Below, piece after piece: positions 15,784 through 26,494 of a DNA stretch of 64,000 nucleotides. The notes beneath the pieces are model-generated. The model searched no databases. It was not told where the DNA came from and was given only the letters and a program-made list of their open reading frames with translations. Within the stretch, counting starts at the first letter, position 1. Every line of letters begins with the position of its first letter. The position numbers were made by a program, and so were the translations under genes. The stretch is from Geomonas oryzae (lineage in GTDB: Bacteria > Desulfobacterota > Desulfuromonadia > Geobacterales > Geobacteraceae), in NCBI RefSeq assembly GCF_004117875.1, contig NZ_RAHW01000001.1, forward strand, positions 1 through 64,000. Direction: 5' to 3'.

Positions 15784-16947
15784 ATGAAAAAGACCCTGTA
15801 CCGCTACATTTTCAACGAGATACCGCCCCCTTTCCTGGTCGGCATGGTGACCTTCACCTTCGTGCTGCTCATGGGGCGTTTTCTCAAACTCGCCGAGATG
15901 GTGGTCGAGAAGGGGGTCCCCTTCACCGACGTACTGCGCATGGTGAGCTACCTGCTTCCGTCCTTCTGGCTCTTCACCATACCGATGGCCCTGCTCCTTT
16001 CCATCCTGCTCGCTTTCGGCCGCCTCTCCGGCGACAGCGAGGTGACCGCCATGAAGAGCTGCGGCATCAGCCTCTACGGCCTGCTCCCCCCGCCGCTGCT
16101 GTTCTCCGCCTTCGCAAGCCTGCTCTGCATGTGGGTCACCGTGTACGCCGTCCCCTGGGGGAACAGCTCCTTCAAGTCGCTCATGCTGGAGATCGCACAG
16201 AGCAGCGCCGGCATCTCCATCAAGGAGAAGGTCTTCAACAACGCCTTCCCCGACATGGTGATCTACGCCGACACCCTCGACGCCAAGGCCCAGAACATGG
16301 CAGGGGTGATCGTCCACGACGAGCGGGACCCGAAAACCCCCACCACCATCTTCGCCGAAACCGGCGCGCTCTACTCCGACCCGAAAAGCCATTCGATGGA
16401 ATTCCAGCTCAAAAACGGTTCCATCCACCGCACCGAGGACAAGGGTGGCTACCGGATGGTGCAGTTCCAGGAGTACGTGCTGCGGGTGGCGCTGGCGGAC
16501 ACGGCCCCGAAGGGGCCCAAGAAGGCAAGCGAGATGACCATCGACGAGTTGCTCCACCCGCCGAAGGGTACCGACAAAAAGGAGGTGCTGGCGCGCAGCC
16601 TCGAGTTGCACGGCCGGCTGGCACTCCCCTTCTCCTGCATCGTCTTCACCTTCATGGGGGTGCCGCTCGGGATCCAGAACCGCCGCTCGGGGAAGGCCTC
16701 CGGTTTCTCGCTCAGCATAGCGGTGATCCTTTGCTACTACGTCGCCCTCTCGGCCTTCGACACTTTGGGTGAGCGCGCCATCCTGCCGCCGTTTCTTTCC
16801 GGCTGGGGCCCGAACCTCCTGTTCCTCGCCGCAGGGGTATATCTGTTCATGAAAACAGCTGCCGAGGAACCGCTTCCGCTGACCGGCCTCTACCCGCAAA
16901 TGAAGGAGTTCGTGCGGGCCCGCTTCGGCAAGGGGGGCAAGCGATGA
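15784..16947 (+). CDS. lptF: LPS export ABC transporter permease LptF
   Basis: One of the two inner-membrane permeases that, with LptB, lift LPS out of the inner membrane and feed it to LptC/A/D. It belongs to the YjgP/YjgQ family. The layout is typical: three N-terminal membrane segments, a large periplasmic jellyroll domain (about residues 110-265) and three C-terminal segments, 387 residues in all. The start ATG has a poor ribosome-binding site. It overlaps lptG by 4 bp. The lptB/lptC/lptA genes are not in this window. Confidence 0.93.
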   Translation: MKKTLYRYIFNEIPPPFLVGMVTFTFVLLMGRFLKLAEMVVEKGVPFTDVLRMVSYLLPSFWLFTIPMALLLSILLAFGRLSGDSEVTAMKSCGISLYGLLPPPLLFSAFASLLCMWVTVYAVPWGNSSFKSLMLEIAQSSAGISIKEKVFNNAFPDMVIYADTLDAKAQNMAGVIVHDERDPKTPTTIFAETGALYSDPKSHSMEFQLKNGSIHRTEDKGGYRMVQFQEYVLRVALADTAPKGPKKASEMTIDELLHPPKGTDKKEVLARSLELHGRLALPFSCIVFTFMGVPLGIQNRRSGKASGFSLSIAVILCYYVALSAFDTLGERAILPPFLSGWGPNLLFLAAGVYLFMKTAAEEPLPLTGLYPQMKEFVRARFGKGGKR

Positions 16948-18026
16948 GGATACTCACCCGATACGTCGCCAAGGCGTACGTGAGGATGCTGGGGCTTTGC
17001 ATCGGCTCCTTCGTCACCATCTACCTCGTGGTCGACTTCATGGAGAAGATCTCCCGCTTTTCCCGTGCCGGCGCCTCCTGGCGCCACATGGCGCTGTACT
17101 TTTTACTCAAGGTACCGGAGATGCTGAGCGACGCGGCCCCCTTGGCCGTGCTCATGGCCACCCTGCTCACCTTGGGCGCCCTCTCGCTCAGCTCCGAGCT
17201 CACCGCCATGCGCAGCTGCGGCGTGAGCCTCGCCCGCATCAGCGCCCCCATACTTTCCATATCCATTTTGGTGAGCATGCTGGTGCTGCTCCTGGCGGAG
17301 TTCGTCATCCCCAAGAGCTACGCAAAGCGCAGCTACATCCAGGAGGTGCTGATCATGAAGAAGGCGGAGAAGGCCTACTTCAGGCAGCACAACATATGGC
17401 ACCGCGAGGGGACCATGGTGCTGAGGGCGAGCCTCTTCGAACCGGCGCAGAACCAGCTGAAGGGGGTCACCATCTGGGAGGTCCAGCCGAAGACGGGTCT
17501 GCCGCTCAGGCGCACCGACGCGGCGAGCGGACAGCTCGGGCCGAAGGGGTGGGTGCTGGACGACGTGGTGACGCGCGACATCGTGGCGGGGGAGGTGGCA
17601 CACACGGCAAAGATCCCGCAGCTTGTCGTGCCGCTCAAGCTGAAGCCCGCTGACCTCAAGGTGCTCGGCAAGTATTCCGACAGCATGACGCTCAGGGAGC
17701 TGAACCGCTACTGCAGGAAGATCCAGGCGGGGGGGTACGACGCGACCCGCTACATCACCCAGTTCCACAGCAGGATCTCGCTCCCGTTCGGTTGCGCGGT
17801 GATGGCCTTTCTCGGGATACCCTTCGCGCTGCGCGGGGGACGCTCCAGCGGCATCGCCTTCGGCATCGGCATCTCCATCGGCTTGGGCTTTCTCTACGTG
17901 ATCGTGAACTCGGTGATCATCTCGGTCGGGCAGGTCGGCCTGCTCCCACCGATCGTCGCAGCCTGGGCTACCAACTTCATCTTCTTCGCCGCCGGCGGGT
18001 GGTTGTCGCTGACCATTGACAACTAG
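16944..18026 (+). CDS. lptG: LPS export ABC transporter permease LptG
   Basis: Second YjgP/YjgQ permease of the LPS transporter, partner of LptF. The protein has 360 residues, with two groups of three membrane helices around a periplasmic beta-jellyroll (about 130-260). Start ATG overlaps the lptF stop by 4 bp and follows AAGGGGGG, so the two are translationally coupled. Order F then G distinguishes the paralogs; sequence alone would only say YjgP/YjgQ family. Confidence 0.92.
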   Translation: MRILTRYVAKAYVRMLGLCIGSFVTIYLVVDFMEKISRFSRAGASWRHMALYFLLKVPEMLSDAAPLAVLMATLLTLGALSLSSELTAMRSCGVSLARISAPILSISILVSMLVLLLAEFVIPKSYAKRSYIQEVLIMKKAEKAYFRQHNIWHREGTMVLRASLFEPAQNQLKGVTIWEVQPKTGLPLRRTDAASGQLGPKGWVLDDVVTRDIVAGEVAHTAKIPQLVVPLKLKPADLKVLGKYSDSMTLRELNRYCRKIQAGGYDATRYITQFHSRISLPFGCAVMAFLGIPFALRGGRSSGIAFGIGISIGLGFLYVIVNSVIISVGQVGLLPPIVAAWATNFIFFAAGGWLSLTIDN

Positions 18027-18083
18027 CCTTAGAGCGCCGAAAATTTGAAACGTTGCTATGAACCTCTCATGGGAGGGCAGATC

Positions 18084-18974
18084 ATGCTCCGCACGCTTAC
18101 CATCACCCTGCTGGTCCTCCTCGCTTCTCTCACCGCGGCAATCGCTCAGCAAGCGCCGGTTCCTGCTCCGTCAGCGCGGCTCGCGCCGCTGAGCGTGCTC
18201 AGCATCCTGCCGGCCCAGGGAGAGCCCGGCGCCACGGTGACCCTGAACGGCACCGGCTTCACCACGGCGACGACGGTGGCCATGGGGGCGCGGGACATCC
18301 CCGCAGCCGTCGTCGGGAGCCGGATCATCACCTTCGAGCTCCCCGACCTTCCTCCGGGCGCCTACGCCCTCTTCCTGAAGCGGGAAGACGGCGCCACCAC
18401 GCGCCCGTTCAACTTCGTGCTGCTCGCCCAGAAACCGGTCATCTCCGCACTCTCCCCCGACACGGTGACCGCCTGCGCTACCGGCCGGGAGCGCGAGGTG
18501 CTCGTGAACGGCGCGAACTTCCGCAACGGCACCCGCGTCCTGCTCGACGGCGCGGCCCTCAGCACCCGCATCATCTCCCCCACCTCTTTGGCCTTCATCG
18601 CCCCCTCGCTTGCCGCCGGGATGCACCAGGTGCAGGTGAGAAACCCGGGCGACGCCACCTCCGGCGCAGCCGCGCTCTTCATCGATGCGAAACCGGAGAT
18701 CGCCTCAGTCTCCATCGGCAGGGAGTTCGTGAATTATTACGAGCTGGTGGTGACGGGACGTAATTTCCAGCAGACATCGGTGCTGGTAGTGGACGGCAAG
18801 AGGCTTTCGACGGGAAAACAGTTGGTGGGAGAGCGTGAGCAGCTCGTCTACGGCGGGTGCAACCAGATGGTCTACCAGAGGTTCCCCTACGACCCGACCC
18901 CCAAGCAGATCACCCTGCAGGTGGTGAACCAAAACGGCGAGGAGAGCCCTCTTTTCACCATCAGTGCCCCCTGA
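18084..18974 (+). CDS. Secreted IPT/TIG-domain protein
   Basis: Predicted periplasmic or secreted protein of 296 residues. A classical signal peptide (residues 1-22, cleavage near AIA-QQ) is followed by three immunoglobulin-like IPT/TIG domains (about 35-120, 125-215 and 220-295), the first with the family-like LPAQGEPGATVTLNGTGF. Such domains mediate binding to surfaces or polymers. I chose ATG at 18084 after GGGAGGG; the frame is open from 18045. It follows lptG by 57 bp on the same strand, but no functional tie is evident. Confidence 0.82.
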   Translation: MLRTLTITLLVLLASLTAAIAQQAPVPAPSARLAPLSVLSILPAQGEPGATVTLNGTGFTTATTVAMGARDIPAAVVGSRIITFELPDLPPGAYALFLKREDGATTRPFNFVLLAQKPVISALSPDTVTACATGREREVLVNGANFRNGTRVLLDGAALSTRIISPTSLAFIAPSLAAGMHQVQVRNPGDATSGAAALFIDAKPEIASVSIGREFVNYYELVVTGRNFQQTSVLVVDGKRLSTGKQLVGEREQLVYGGCNQMVYQRFPYDPTPKQITLQVVNQNGEESPLFTISAP

Positions 18975-18978
18975 GGTC

Positions 18979-19383
18979 TCAGTCGACCGGCTCCTCCAGG
19001 ACGACCAGGTAGCCGTCCGGATCGAAGCACCAAAGCTCATAGGTGCCGTACGGCTTGCGCTCCAGGGGGTACAGGATCTCCAGGTCCTCCTCGAGGAGTT
19101 CCTGGTAGATGTCGGCAATCCCCTCCACGGCGAGATGAATCGTCATCCCCACCCCGCGCGGGAACCCCTCGAGGCGCGCCTGCAGAATCGGATGCAGTTG
19201 CGCCACCGCGGCATCCTCCACGAAGATGATCTGAAATTCCTCCGTCTCCAAAAGCAGGTGCTCCGGAGCGCCAAGCGTGGTGATCGGCCGTTGCAGCGGC
19301 AGGTCCAGGATGCCGGCGTAGAAGGCCTCGGTGGTCCCGAGGTCGGAGACGCAGAGTTGGATGGCTATGGCTGCGCCGTTCAC
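18979..19383 (-). CDS. VOC-family (glyoxalase/bleomycin-resistance fold) protein
   Basis: A 134-residue metalloenzyme-like protein with the paired beta-alpha-beta-beta-beta modules of the vicinal oxygen chelate superfamily: IQLCVSDLGTTEAFYAGILD at the N-terminus and YELWCFDPDGYLVVLEEP at the C-terminus. Substrate unknown. The start is GTG at 19383, whose GTGA overlaps the stop of ccdA. A 350-residue frame covering both is an artefact of reading ccdA out of frame. It is the last gene of the regulator-tlpA-ccdA operon. Confidence 0.85.
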   Translation of the reverse strand: MNGAAIAIQLCVSDLGTTEAFYAGILDLPLQRPITTLGAPEHLLLETEEFQIIFVEDAAVAQLHPILQARLEGFPRGVGMTIHLAVEGIADIYQELLEEDLEILYPLERKPYGTYELWCFDPDGYLVVLEEPVD

Positions 19384-20096
19384 TCGCCGAACCAGGCGCT
19401 CGTGTAACTGCTGATCAGCACCATGGAGTTCGTGAAGATCAGGATGCCGATCACGATCATGAACACGCCGGTGATGACCTCGAAGAGCCGGATGTGCCGC
19501 TTGAAGCGCCTGAAGAAAATCAGGAACTGGTGCAGGGCCAGCGACGCGAGGAAGAAGGGGATGGCAAGCCCCATGGAGTAGGCGAGCAGAAGCCAGACGC
19601 CGCGTCCCTCGGTGGCGGCGACGGCCAGGATGGTGGCGAGGATCGGGCCGATGCAGGGGGTCCACCCCGCGGCGAAGACTATGCCGACGACGACGCTGCC
19701 GAGGTAGCCTGCGGGTTTTCGGTGCAGGGTCAGCTTCTTCTCGCCGAGGAGCATGGTGATGTCGAAGAAGCCCGCAACGTGAATGCCGAAGACGACGATG
19801 AGGATGCCGCCGATGCGCCGGATGGCGGTCTTGTGCTCGTGCAGGAAGTCGCCGACCAGGGTGGCCGAGGCCCCCAGCAGGACGAAGACGCAGGTGAAGC
19901 CCGCGATGAAGAGCAGGGAGTGGATGATGGTCTGCTGCCGCACCTTGTGGCTTGGGTGCTCCGCGTTCAGGTCCGCGAAGGAAAGGCCCGTGATGTAGGT
20001 GATGTAGGACGGTATGAGCGGCAGCACGCACGGAGAGAGAAAAGACAGCAGGCCCGCCACGAATGCGCCGATCATGCTGATGTTGGTTGTTTCCAT
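19380..20096 (-). CDS. ccdA: CcdA/DsbD-like membrane thiol-disulfide transporter
   Basis: A six-helix inner-membrane protein (238 aa) of the DsbD beta-domain family that carries reducing equivalents from cytoplasmic thioredoxin to periplasmic thiol proteins. The first helix has the family motif FLSPCVLPLIPSY with one redox Cys, and GWTPCIGP in the middle carries the partner Cys. ATG follows GAGGAGG. It is directly downstream of a TlpA-like thioredoxin lipoprotein, its probable periplasmic client, useful for keeping apocytochrome c cysteines reduced. Confidence 0.92.
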   Translation of the reverse strand: METTNISMIGAFVAGLLSFLSPCVLPLIPSYITYITGLSFADLNAEHPSHKVRQQTIIHSLLFIAGFTCVFVLLGASATLVGDFLHEHKTAIRRIGGILIVVFGIHVAGFFDITMLLGEKKLTLHRKPAGYLGSVVVGIVFAAGWTPCIGPILATILAVAATEGRGVWLLLAYSMGLAIPFFLASLALHQFLIFFRRFKRHIRLFEVITGVFMIVIGILIFTNSMVLISSYTSAWFGE

Positions 20097-20151
20097 GTTT
20101 TTTCCTCCTCGCGTGGTACGTAACGCCCCGCGCTGCCGCGGGACGGTCCTG

Positions 20152-20666
20152 CTACTTGCCTGCCATCAACTGCTCGAGGGCCTGGATCACCTGGGGTTGG
20201 CTCCAGTCCATGCCGCCGACCACCTTCTTGACGATCACCCCCTTGGTGTCGACGACGAAGGTCTCGGGGACCCCGGTGGTCCCGTAGAGGCGCGCGACCT
20301 TTCCGTCGGTGTCGAGGAGGGCCGGGAGCGTGACGCCTCCCTGCTTGAAGAAGTCCTCGACGGCCCCCTTGCCGCCTTCATCGATGGAGATGGCGAGCAT
20401 CTGGAAGTTTTTACCCTGCATCGCCTGGTTCAGCTTGACCATGGAGGGAATCTCTTCGCGGCAGGGGGGGCACCAGGTGGCCCAGAAGTTGACCAGCACC
20501 ACCTTCCCCTTGAGGGAGGAGAGCTGCACCGACTTTCCGGAGAGGTCCTTAAGCGTGAATTCCGGAGCGGGGTTTCCTTCCGTGGCCGGCAGCGCGGCCT
20601 CCTTCTTGGTACACCCGACACCGGCAAAAAGTACGACCAGCAACAATAAACCGAACAAACGCCTCA

Positions 20667-20667
<1 letters not shown>
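20152..20667 (-). CDS. TlpA/ResA-family thioredoxin lipoprotein
   Basis: A membrane-anchored periplasmic thiol-disulfide oxidoreductase. The signal peptide ends in a lipobox (GVGC), followed by an AhpC/TSA-redoxin type domain with active site WCPPC in NFWATWCPPCREE. About 171 residues, normal for ResA/TlpA. Two adjacent ATGs exist (20670 and 20667); the second has better spacing from GGGGAGG. The first overlaps the stop of the upstream NtrC-type regulator. With CcdA next door it should reduce apocytochrome haem-binding cysteines. Confidence 0.9.
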
Positions 20668-22028
<1,361 letters not shown>

Positions 22029-22278
22029 GGGATTCCTGACGATGGTGACGGGATATTAATGGAACGCCAACGTCAATTTGTAACCGATTTGCCGGGGCAG
22101 GGCAACCCTTTTTATAATGAGCACCCCCCCGCCGACCTTCTCATCTCGGACGCGGGACAGCGGGGCTTGGGAGTCAAGCGGCGGGGAAGCGGGCGTGGGC
22201 GGCGCGAAAGGGGGCGCGCATCTAATAAGGCGGGAAAAAGAAAAAAGAAGGCCGAGCACCACCTAAAAGGTGGCGCAG

Positions 22279-22316
22279 GAAAAGGGGCCGTTCCGCCCGA
22301 AGGGGCACGGCTTTTC
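22279..22316. terminator. Intrinsic terminator (mostly for the 82-aa gene)
   Basis: GCCG...GCCC-loop-GGGC...CGGC hairpin (22287-22311) with A-run on the left and T-run on the right, so it can work in both directions. It lies just after the stop of the minus-strand small gene. A second short palindrome (CCACCTTTTAGGTGG) follows at about 22258-22272. Confidence 0.7.
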
Positions 22317-22317
22317 G

Positions 22318-22566
22318 TTACGGGCGGCGCATTCTGGGCCTGCGCGGGTTGCCCAGGTAGCACTGGGTCAGCTCGCGGGTGCCTACCGCGAGCGGCAGCA
22401 GATCCTCATGGCGCTTCAGGGTCTCCGTCAGCGAAGGGCCGTCGGTGATGATGAAGTCGTCCTCTCCAAGGCAGGTCTTGGCGAAGAAGCGGCCGGCAGC
22501 GCTGCAGAAGACGCTTATGCTGAAGGTTTCACCGTTAACTTCCAACTCAGACGAGTGCAGCAACAT
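22318..22566 (-). CDS. Conserved hypothetical small protein (82 aa)
   Basis: Unrecognised cytoplasmic protein of 82 residues. It starts MLLHSSELEVNGETFSIS, has two Cys and ends in a basic tail (NPRRPRMRRP). The pattern of short beta-strands then a helix suggests a small alpha/beta fold. The frame runs back to 22698, but codons before ATG at 22566 look non-coding; a GTG at 22578 is another possible start. It lies alone between two terminators. Confidence 0.6.
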   Translation of the reverse strand: MLLHSSELEVNGETFSISVFCSAAGRFFAKTCLGEDDFIITDGPSLTETLKRHEDLLPLAVGTRELTQCYLGNPRRPRMRRP

Positions 22567-22700
22567 CTCTTCGTCCACATCTCCCCCCGAAAAACAGTTC
22601 GCATAAAATGAAGTCAGGCTCAGAGAGCAAGAACCGCACCAAGGAGCGGGGCAGATGCACGGCAACGGCAAAAAGCCCGTGATGCCTTGAAAACACAAAT

Positions 22701-22722
22701 GAGCGCCGGGTAACCGGCGCTC
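22701..22722 (-). terminator. Terminator hairpin after ispB
   Basis: GAGCGCCGG (22701-22709) pairs with CCGGCGCTC (22714-22722) around a GTAA loop; the minus strand continues ATTTGTGTTTTC. It lies about 90 bp after the ispB stop. Confidence 0.6.
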
Positions 22723-22807
22723 ATTAATGGTGTGACAAAGCGGAAGGGGTATGTCTTTTTTCGAAATTCGGGCTCGCGGCGCCGCTAAATGGCGGGGCTT
22801 GAGACGG

Positions 22808-23776
22808 TTATTTGACCCTGGTGACCACGTAGTCGGCCAGTTCCGCCAGGGCCTCGCGGACCGGGCCGGCCGGGAACTTCGCCAGGTGTCCCTTGCAAAG
22901 GGTGACGTGCTCTCTCGCGGACTCGATGGTGTGCTCGATGCCGCCGTAGCGTTGCACGAGGGCCAGCACCTGCTCGAAGTCCTCGTCGGAGAGAAGCTCC
23001 TTCTCCACCACCGAGGCGACCAGGTCGCGCTCTTCTTCGCTGCAGAGCTTCAAGGTATGGATGAGCGGCAGGGTGATCTTCCCTTCCTCGAGGTCGTGGC
23101 CGATGCTCTTGCCGAACTGCTCCTCGCTGGCGGTGTAGTCGAGGGTGTCATCCATGAGCTGGAAAGCGATGCCGAGGTCCATGCCGTAGTCAGCCAGCGC
23201 CTGTCTGAGTTCGGGAACGGCGCCCCCGAGGATGGCACCCACCTCGCAGGCGGCGGACAGCAGTATCGCCGTCTTGCTCCGCACCACGTCGATGTAGCGC
23301 TCGATGGTGATGTCGAGATCGCTGGTGCAGACGAGCTGGAGCACCTCGCCTTCGGCTATGATGGTGGTGGCGTCGGCCAACACCTTCAGGATGTTTAGGT
23401 CGCCGTCGGCGACCATGAGCGAGAAGGACTTCGAGAACAGGAAGTCGCCGACGAGAACCGAGGCCTCGTTACCCCAGAGGGTGTTGGCGGAGGCCTGACC
23501 GCGTCTCAGGTTCGCGTTGTCCACCACGTCGTCGTGCAGAAGCGTCGCGGTGTGGATGAACTCCACCACGCTGGCGAGCGGGACGCTGCGGTCGCCGCCG
23601 TAGCCGCACAGCTTGGCGGCCAGAAGCACCAGGGCCGGACGGATCCTCTTCCCGCCGCTGGAAAGTACATATTCACCCACCTTGCGTATCAGCGGGACAT
23701 CCGACTGCAGGTCTTTCTTGAACTGCAGTTCCACGTTTTTCAGGTCTTCCCCGATGAGGGCAAGCGCTGCATCCAT
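22808..23776 (-). CDS. ispB: Polyprenyl diphosphate synthase (octaprenyl-type)
   Basis: Trans-prenyltransferase that condenses isopentenyl diphosphate onto an allylic primer to make the quinone side chain (menaquinone in this lineage). The first Asp-rich motif is in LLHDDVVDNANLRR and the second in FQLMDDTLDY; GGKRIRPAL binds substrate. Length 322 residues matches IspB/HepT-type enzymes. ATG at 23776 follows GAGG. It is a single-gene unit. Chain length cannot be read with certainty from sequence. Confidence 0.92.
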   Translation of the reverse strand: MDAALALIGEDLKNVELQFKKDLQSDVPLIRKVGEYVLSSGGKRIRPALVLLAAKLCGYGGDRSVPLASVVEFIHTATLLHDDVVDNANLRRGQASANTLWGNEASVLVGDFLFSKSFSLMVADGDLNILKVLADATTIIAEGEVLQLVCTSDLDITIERYIDVVRSKTAILLSAACEVGAILGGAVPELRQALADYGMDLGIAFQLMDDTLDYTASEEQFGKSIGHDLEEGKITLPLIHTLKLCSEEERDLVASVVEKELLSDEDFEQVLALVQRYGGIEHTIESAREHVTLCKGHLAKFPAGPVREALAELADYVVTRVK

Positions 23777-23829
23777 ATCAGGCCTCGGTTCTGCGACTAG
23801 CGCTACGGCGTATAACGCTCAAAAATATG

Positions 23830-23851
23830 AACGGCACGAATTCGCGCCGTT
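23830..23851. repeat. 22-bp near-perfect palindrome upstream of ispB
   Basis: AACGGC-A-CGAATTCG-C-GCCGTT is a dyad with a single mismatched pair, 54 bp upstream of the ispB start. It could be an operator or part of a hairpin. Nothing else is recognised in the roughly 250 bp between ispB and the Fis-like gene. Confidence 0.4.
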
Positions 23852-23991
23852 TTCAGTGCCAGTGGGCTGGCAATTTTAATGGGAAACGACGCAGCACTCT
23901 AACAAAATCGCACTCATTATTCAAGGCATTTCGTCTACGGGAAAGGGGCTGAAAGAACGGAGGGATGAGGAGATAGGGTTGAAAATAAAGG

Positions 23992-24024
23992 CAAAAAAGA
24001 AGGCGAGCCTTTCGGCCCGCCCCT
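23992..24024 (-). terminator. Intrinsic terminator after the Fis-like gene
   Basis: Minus strand: GGCGGGCC-GAAA-GGCTCGCC hairpin with a GNRA-type loop, then CTTCTTTTTT. It lies 5 bp after the stop codon. Confidence 0.85.
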
Positions 24025-24028
24025 TGTT

Positions 24029-24499
24029 TCACGCCGCCTGCTGATCCTGCGCCAGCAGTCCGCAGCGTCTCAGTTCCTTGTCCAGTTTCGTCCTGGTGAG
24101 CCCCAGGGCCCTGCAGACCTTCTCGCGGTTACAGTCGTAGCGCTCCATCGCCATGAGCAGCAGCGCCTTTCTGAGCGAGGCGGAGAGCTTGTCCATGACG
24201 TGCTCCTTCGCGGTCGCGGAGATGAGGGTGAAAAACGGCTCGAGACTCCCCTGAAAAAGCCGTGCGTTCTCGTCTACATGTATCCTTTTTTCAGTGTTCA
24301 TCTTTCGTACCCTCATAAGATTGGCAGCGATCTCGTCCATATCCTCGTTCACCAGTCGCCAGACATCCGGGTCGCAGGCCAGGGTGAGCACCACGGCGAC
24401 ACGCTCCCCCCGAGGAGGGTGCTGCCGTTTGACCAGTACCACCTCCATCGCGCCGAACCCGTCGCCTTCCATACACGCGCCAGCATGTTTGTCCACCAT
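24029..24499 (-). CDS. Hypothetical protein with Fis-type helix-turn-helix
   Basis: A 156-residue protein whose last 50 residues look like the Fis/NtrC DNA-binding domain (ALLLMAMERYDCNREKVCRAL then LTRTKLDKELRRCGLL). The N-terminal 100 residues are not recognised and contain no receiver or AAA+ motif. It may be a stand-alone DNA-binding protein, or the remnant of a larger regulator. ATG at 24499 follows GGGAGGTGG. It is divergent from pgi across a 368-bp gap and followed by a strong terminator. Confidence 0.7.
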   Translation of the reverse strand: MVDKHAGACMEGDGFGAMEVVLVKRQHPPRGERVAVVLTLACDPDVWRLVNEDMDEIAANLMRVRKMNTEKRIHVDENARLFQGSLEPFFTLISATAKEHVMDKLSASLRKALLLMAMERYDCNREKVCRALGLTRTKLDKELRRCGLLAQDQQAA

Positions 24500-24867
24500 G
24501 GTCCACCTCCCAGTGACGGTATCAAGCTCCGTTGTACCCTTTGCCCTACAACAGCCGTACCAATTCGGCGCCCCGCCGACAACTCCGCATAAACCACCGT
24601 AACTCCGTCATTTTTCACACCGCCAGACACAGCACGCCCCCGTGTACGCGCCCTTCCCCGTTGTTCACACCTTGCACAAAGAGGGGCTCGGTGTGCAAAG
24701 AGCGACAACTTGGGGCGCGTGCTCACGCCTGGCGTCAGGCGCGGAAAGCGCCCCCCCCCGGGACTCCCTCTCCGCTTTGCTTGAACAAAAACTAATCTAT
24801 GATATGATGCCCCGACGCACATGAGAGAGAAGCCCCCTTCACACTAACGAACGCCGCAGGAGGGTAC
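24500..24867. other. Intergenic region between Fis-like gene and pgi
   Basis: 368 bp with no credible gene. It contains the pgi promoter (24781-24808), a C-rich run near 24751-24759, and an imperfect dyad with arms CCTTGCAC (about 24669) and GTGCAAAG (about 24693) that could be an operator. Confidence 0.5.
24781..24808 (+). promoter_or_regulatory. Promoter of pgi
   Basis: TTGAAC (24781-24786), 16-bp spacer, TATGAT (24803-24808), 59 bp before the start codon. Confidence 0.6.
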
Positions 24868-26463
24868 ATGCAGAAGAAGCAGCTTTGGGAACTGTACAAA
24901 GGCCGCCTCTACCACGATGCCGGGCTCGAGCTTTCCGTCGACACGAGCCGGATGAATTATGCCGACACCTTTCCAAGCGAGATGGAACCGCGCATGCAGA
25001 AGGCCTACCAGGAAATGGCCGAACTGGAGAGAGGGGCCATCGCGAACGCCGACGAGCAGCGCATGGTGGGGCACTACTGGCTGAGGGCGCCGGAGCTCGC
25101 ACCGACGGCTGAGCTTCGCGAGGAGATCCGCGGTGCCCTTGCGTCGGTGAAGGCGTTCGCCGCCTCGGTGCACCAGGGAAACATCGCCGCGCCGGACAAC
25201 CAGAAGTTCGTGAACCTGCTGGTGATCGGCATCGGCGGCTCGGCCCTCGGCCCGCAGTTCGTCGCCGACAGCCTCGGGACTACCCGCGACCGGATGCGCG
25301 TCTTCTTCTTCGACAACACCGACCCGGACGGGATGGACAAGGCCGTCGCCGAGATCGGCGCAGGCCTCAAGCACACCCTTGCCGTGGTGATCTCGAAAAG
25401 CGGCGGCACCAAGGAGACCCGTAACGGCATGCTGGAGGCGCGCCGGGCCTTTGAGAAAGCGGGGCTGCATTTCGCGGCCCAGGCCGTAGCCGTCACCGGC
25501 TGCGACAGCGAGCTCGACCGTACCGCCTCCCAGGAGGGGTGGCTCGCCACCTTCCCGATGTGGGACTGGGTCGGCGGTCGCACCTCGGTCACCTCGACGG
25601 TAGGTCTTCTCCCGGCGGCCTTGCAGGGGATCGACGTGGACCGTCTGCTCGATGGGGCCAGGCTTTGCGACCAGAGCACGAGGAGCCGCTCGACCCGTGA
25701 GAACCCGGCGGCGCTTCTTGCCCTGTCGTGGTACCACGCAACGCAGGGCAAAGGGGCGCGCGACATGGTGCTCCTTCCCTACAAGGACCGGCTGATCCTC
25801 TTCTCCCGCTACCTGCAGCAGCTCATCATGGAATCTCTGGGCAAGGAGCTCGACCGGGACGGCAACCTTGTATTGCAGGGGATAACGGTCTACGGCAACA
25901 AGGGCTCCACCGATCAGCATGCTTACGTGCAGCAGTTGCGCGAGGGGGTGCCGAACTTCTTTGCCACCTTCATCGAGGTGCTGAAGGACCGGGAGGAGGC
26001 CTCGTTCGAGGTCGAACCCGGAGCCACTTCCGGCGACTACCTCTCCGGATTCCTGCAAGGGACACGCAGCGCCCTCTATGAAAAGGAGCGGGAATCGCTT
26101 ACCATCACGATCCGCGAAATCACCCCGGCCACCGTCGGGGCGCTGATCGCCCTGTACGAGCGCGCCGTAGGTTTTTACGCCTCGCTCATCAACGTGAACG
26201 CCTACCACCAGCCCGGCGTCGAGGCGGGGAAGAAAGCGGCCGGAGTGGTGCTGAAGCTGCAGGGGGAGATCCTGGAGATGCTGCGGCGCCAGCCGAGCCG
26301 CGAGTTCACCTGCGAGGACCTGGCCATGACGCTCGCGCGTCCCGAAGAGGTGGAGACGGTGTTCAACATCCTGCGCCACCTGGCGGCGAACCCCGACCAC
26401 GGGATCGAGATGACCGCGGCGACGCCGATCTGGGAGAGCCGCTTCAAAGCGCGGCGTAAGTAG
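24868..26463 (+). CDS. pgi: Glucose-6-phosphate isomerase
   Basis: Interconverts glucose 6-phosphate and fructose 6-phosphate in glycolysis and gluconeogenesis; in an acetate-using organism it mainly feeds hexose synthesis for glycogen and polysaccharide. The SIS domains are recognisable: [11 protein letters not shown], then [12 protein letters not shown], and the [13 protein letters not shown] region with the catalytic His. Length 531 aa is normal. Start ATG follows GCAGGAGGG. The next gene, threonine aldolase, follows after 31 bp. Confidence 0.95.
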   Translation: MQKKQLWELYKGRLYHDAGLELSVDTSRMNYADTFPSEMEPRMQKAYQEMAELERGAIANADEQRMVGHYWLRAPELAPTAELREEIRGALASVKAFAASVHQGNIAAPDNQKFVNLLVIGIGGSALGPQFVADSLGTTRDRMRVFFFDNTDPDGMDKAVAEIGAGLKHTLAVVISKSGGTKETRNGMLEARRAFEKAGLHFAAQAVAVTGCDSELDRTASQEGWLATFPMWDWVGGRTSVTSTVGLLPAALQGIDVDRLLDGARLCDQSTRSRSTRENPAALLALSWYHATQGKGARDMVLLPYKDRLILFSRYLQQLIMESLGKELDRDGNLVLQGITVYGNKGSTDQHAYVQQLREGVPNFFATFIEVLKDREEASFEVEPGATSGDYLSGFLQGTRSALYEKERESLTITIREITPATVGALIALYERAVGFYASLINVNAYHQPGVEAGKKAAGVVLKLQGEILEMLRRQPSREFTCEDLAMTLARPEEVETVFNILRHLAANPDHGIEMTAATPIWESRFKARRK

Positions 26464-26494
26464 AGCAATTCGAATAGGGAGGAAGCAGGAGCAG

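Noticed and set aside
15718-16899. 393-codon minus-strand frame opposite lptF
   Set aside because: Antisense shadow of lptF, with His/Gly-rich low-complexity translation typical of GC-rich shadows.
18979-20031. Apparent 350-residue protein fusing an Arg/His-rich domain to a VOC domain
   Set aside because: The first two-thirds is ccdA read in the wrong frame; the real VOC gene begins at GTG 19383, overlapping the ccdA stop.
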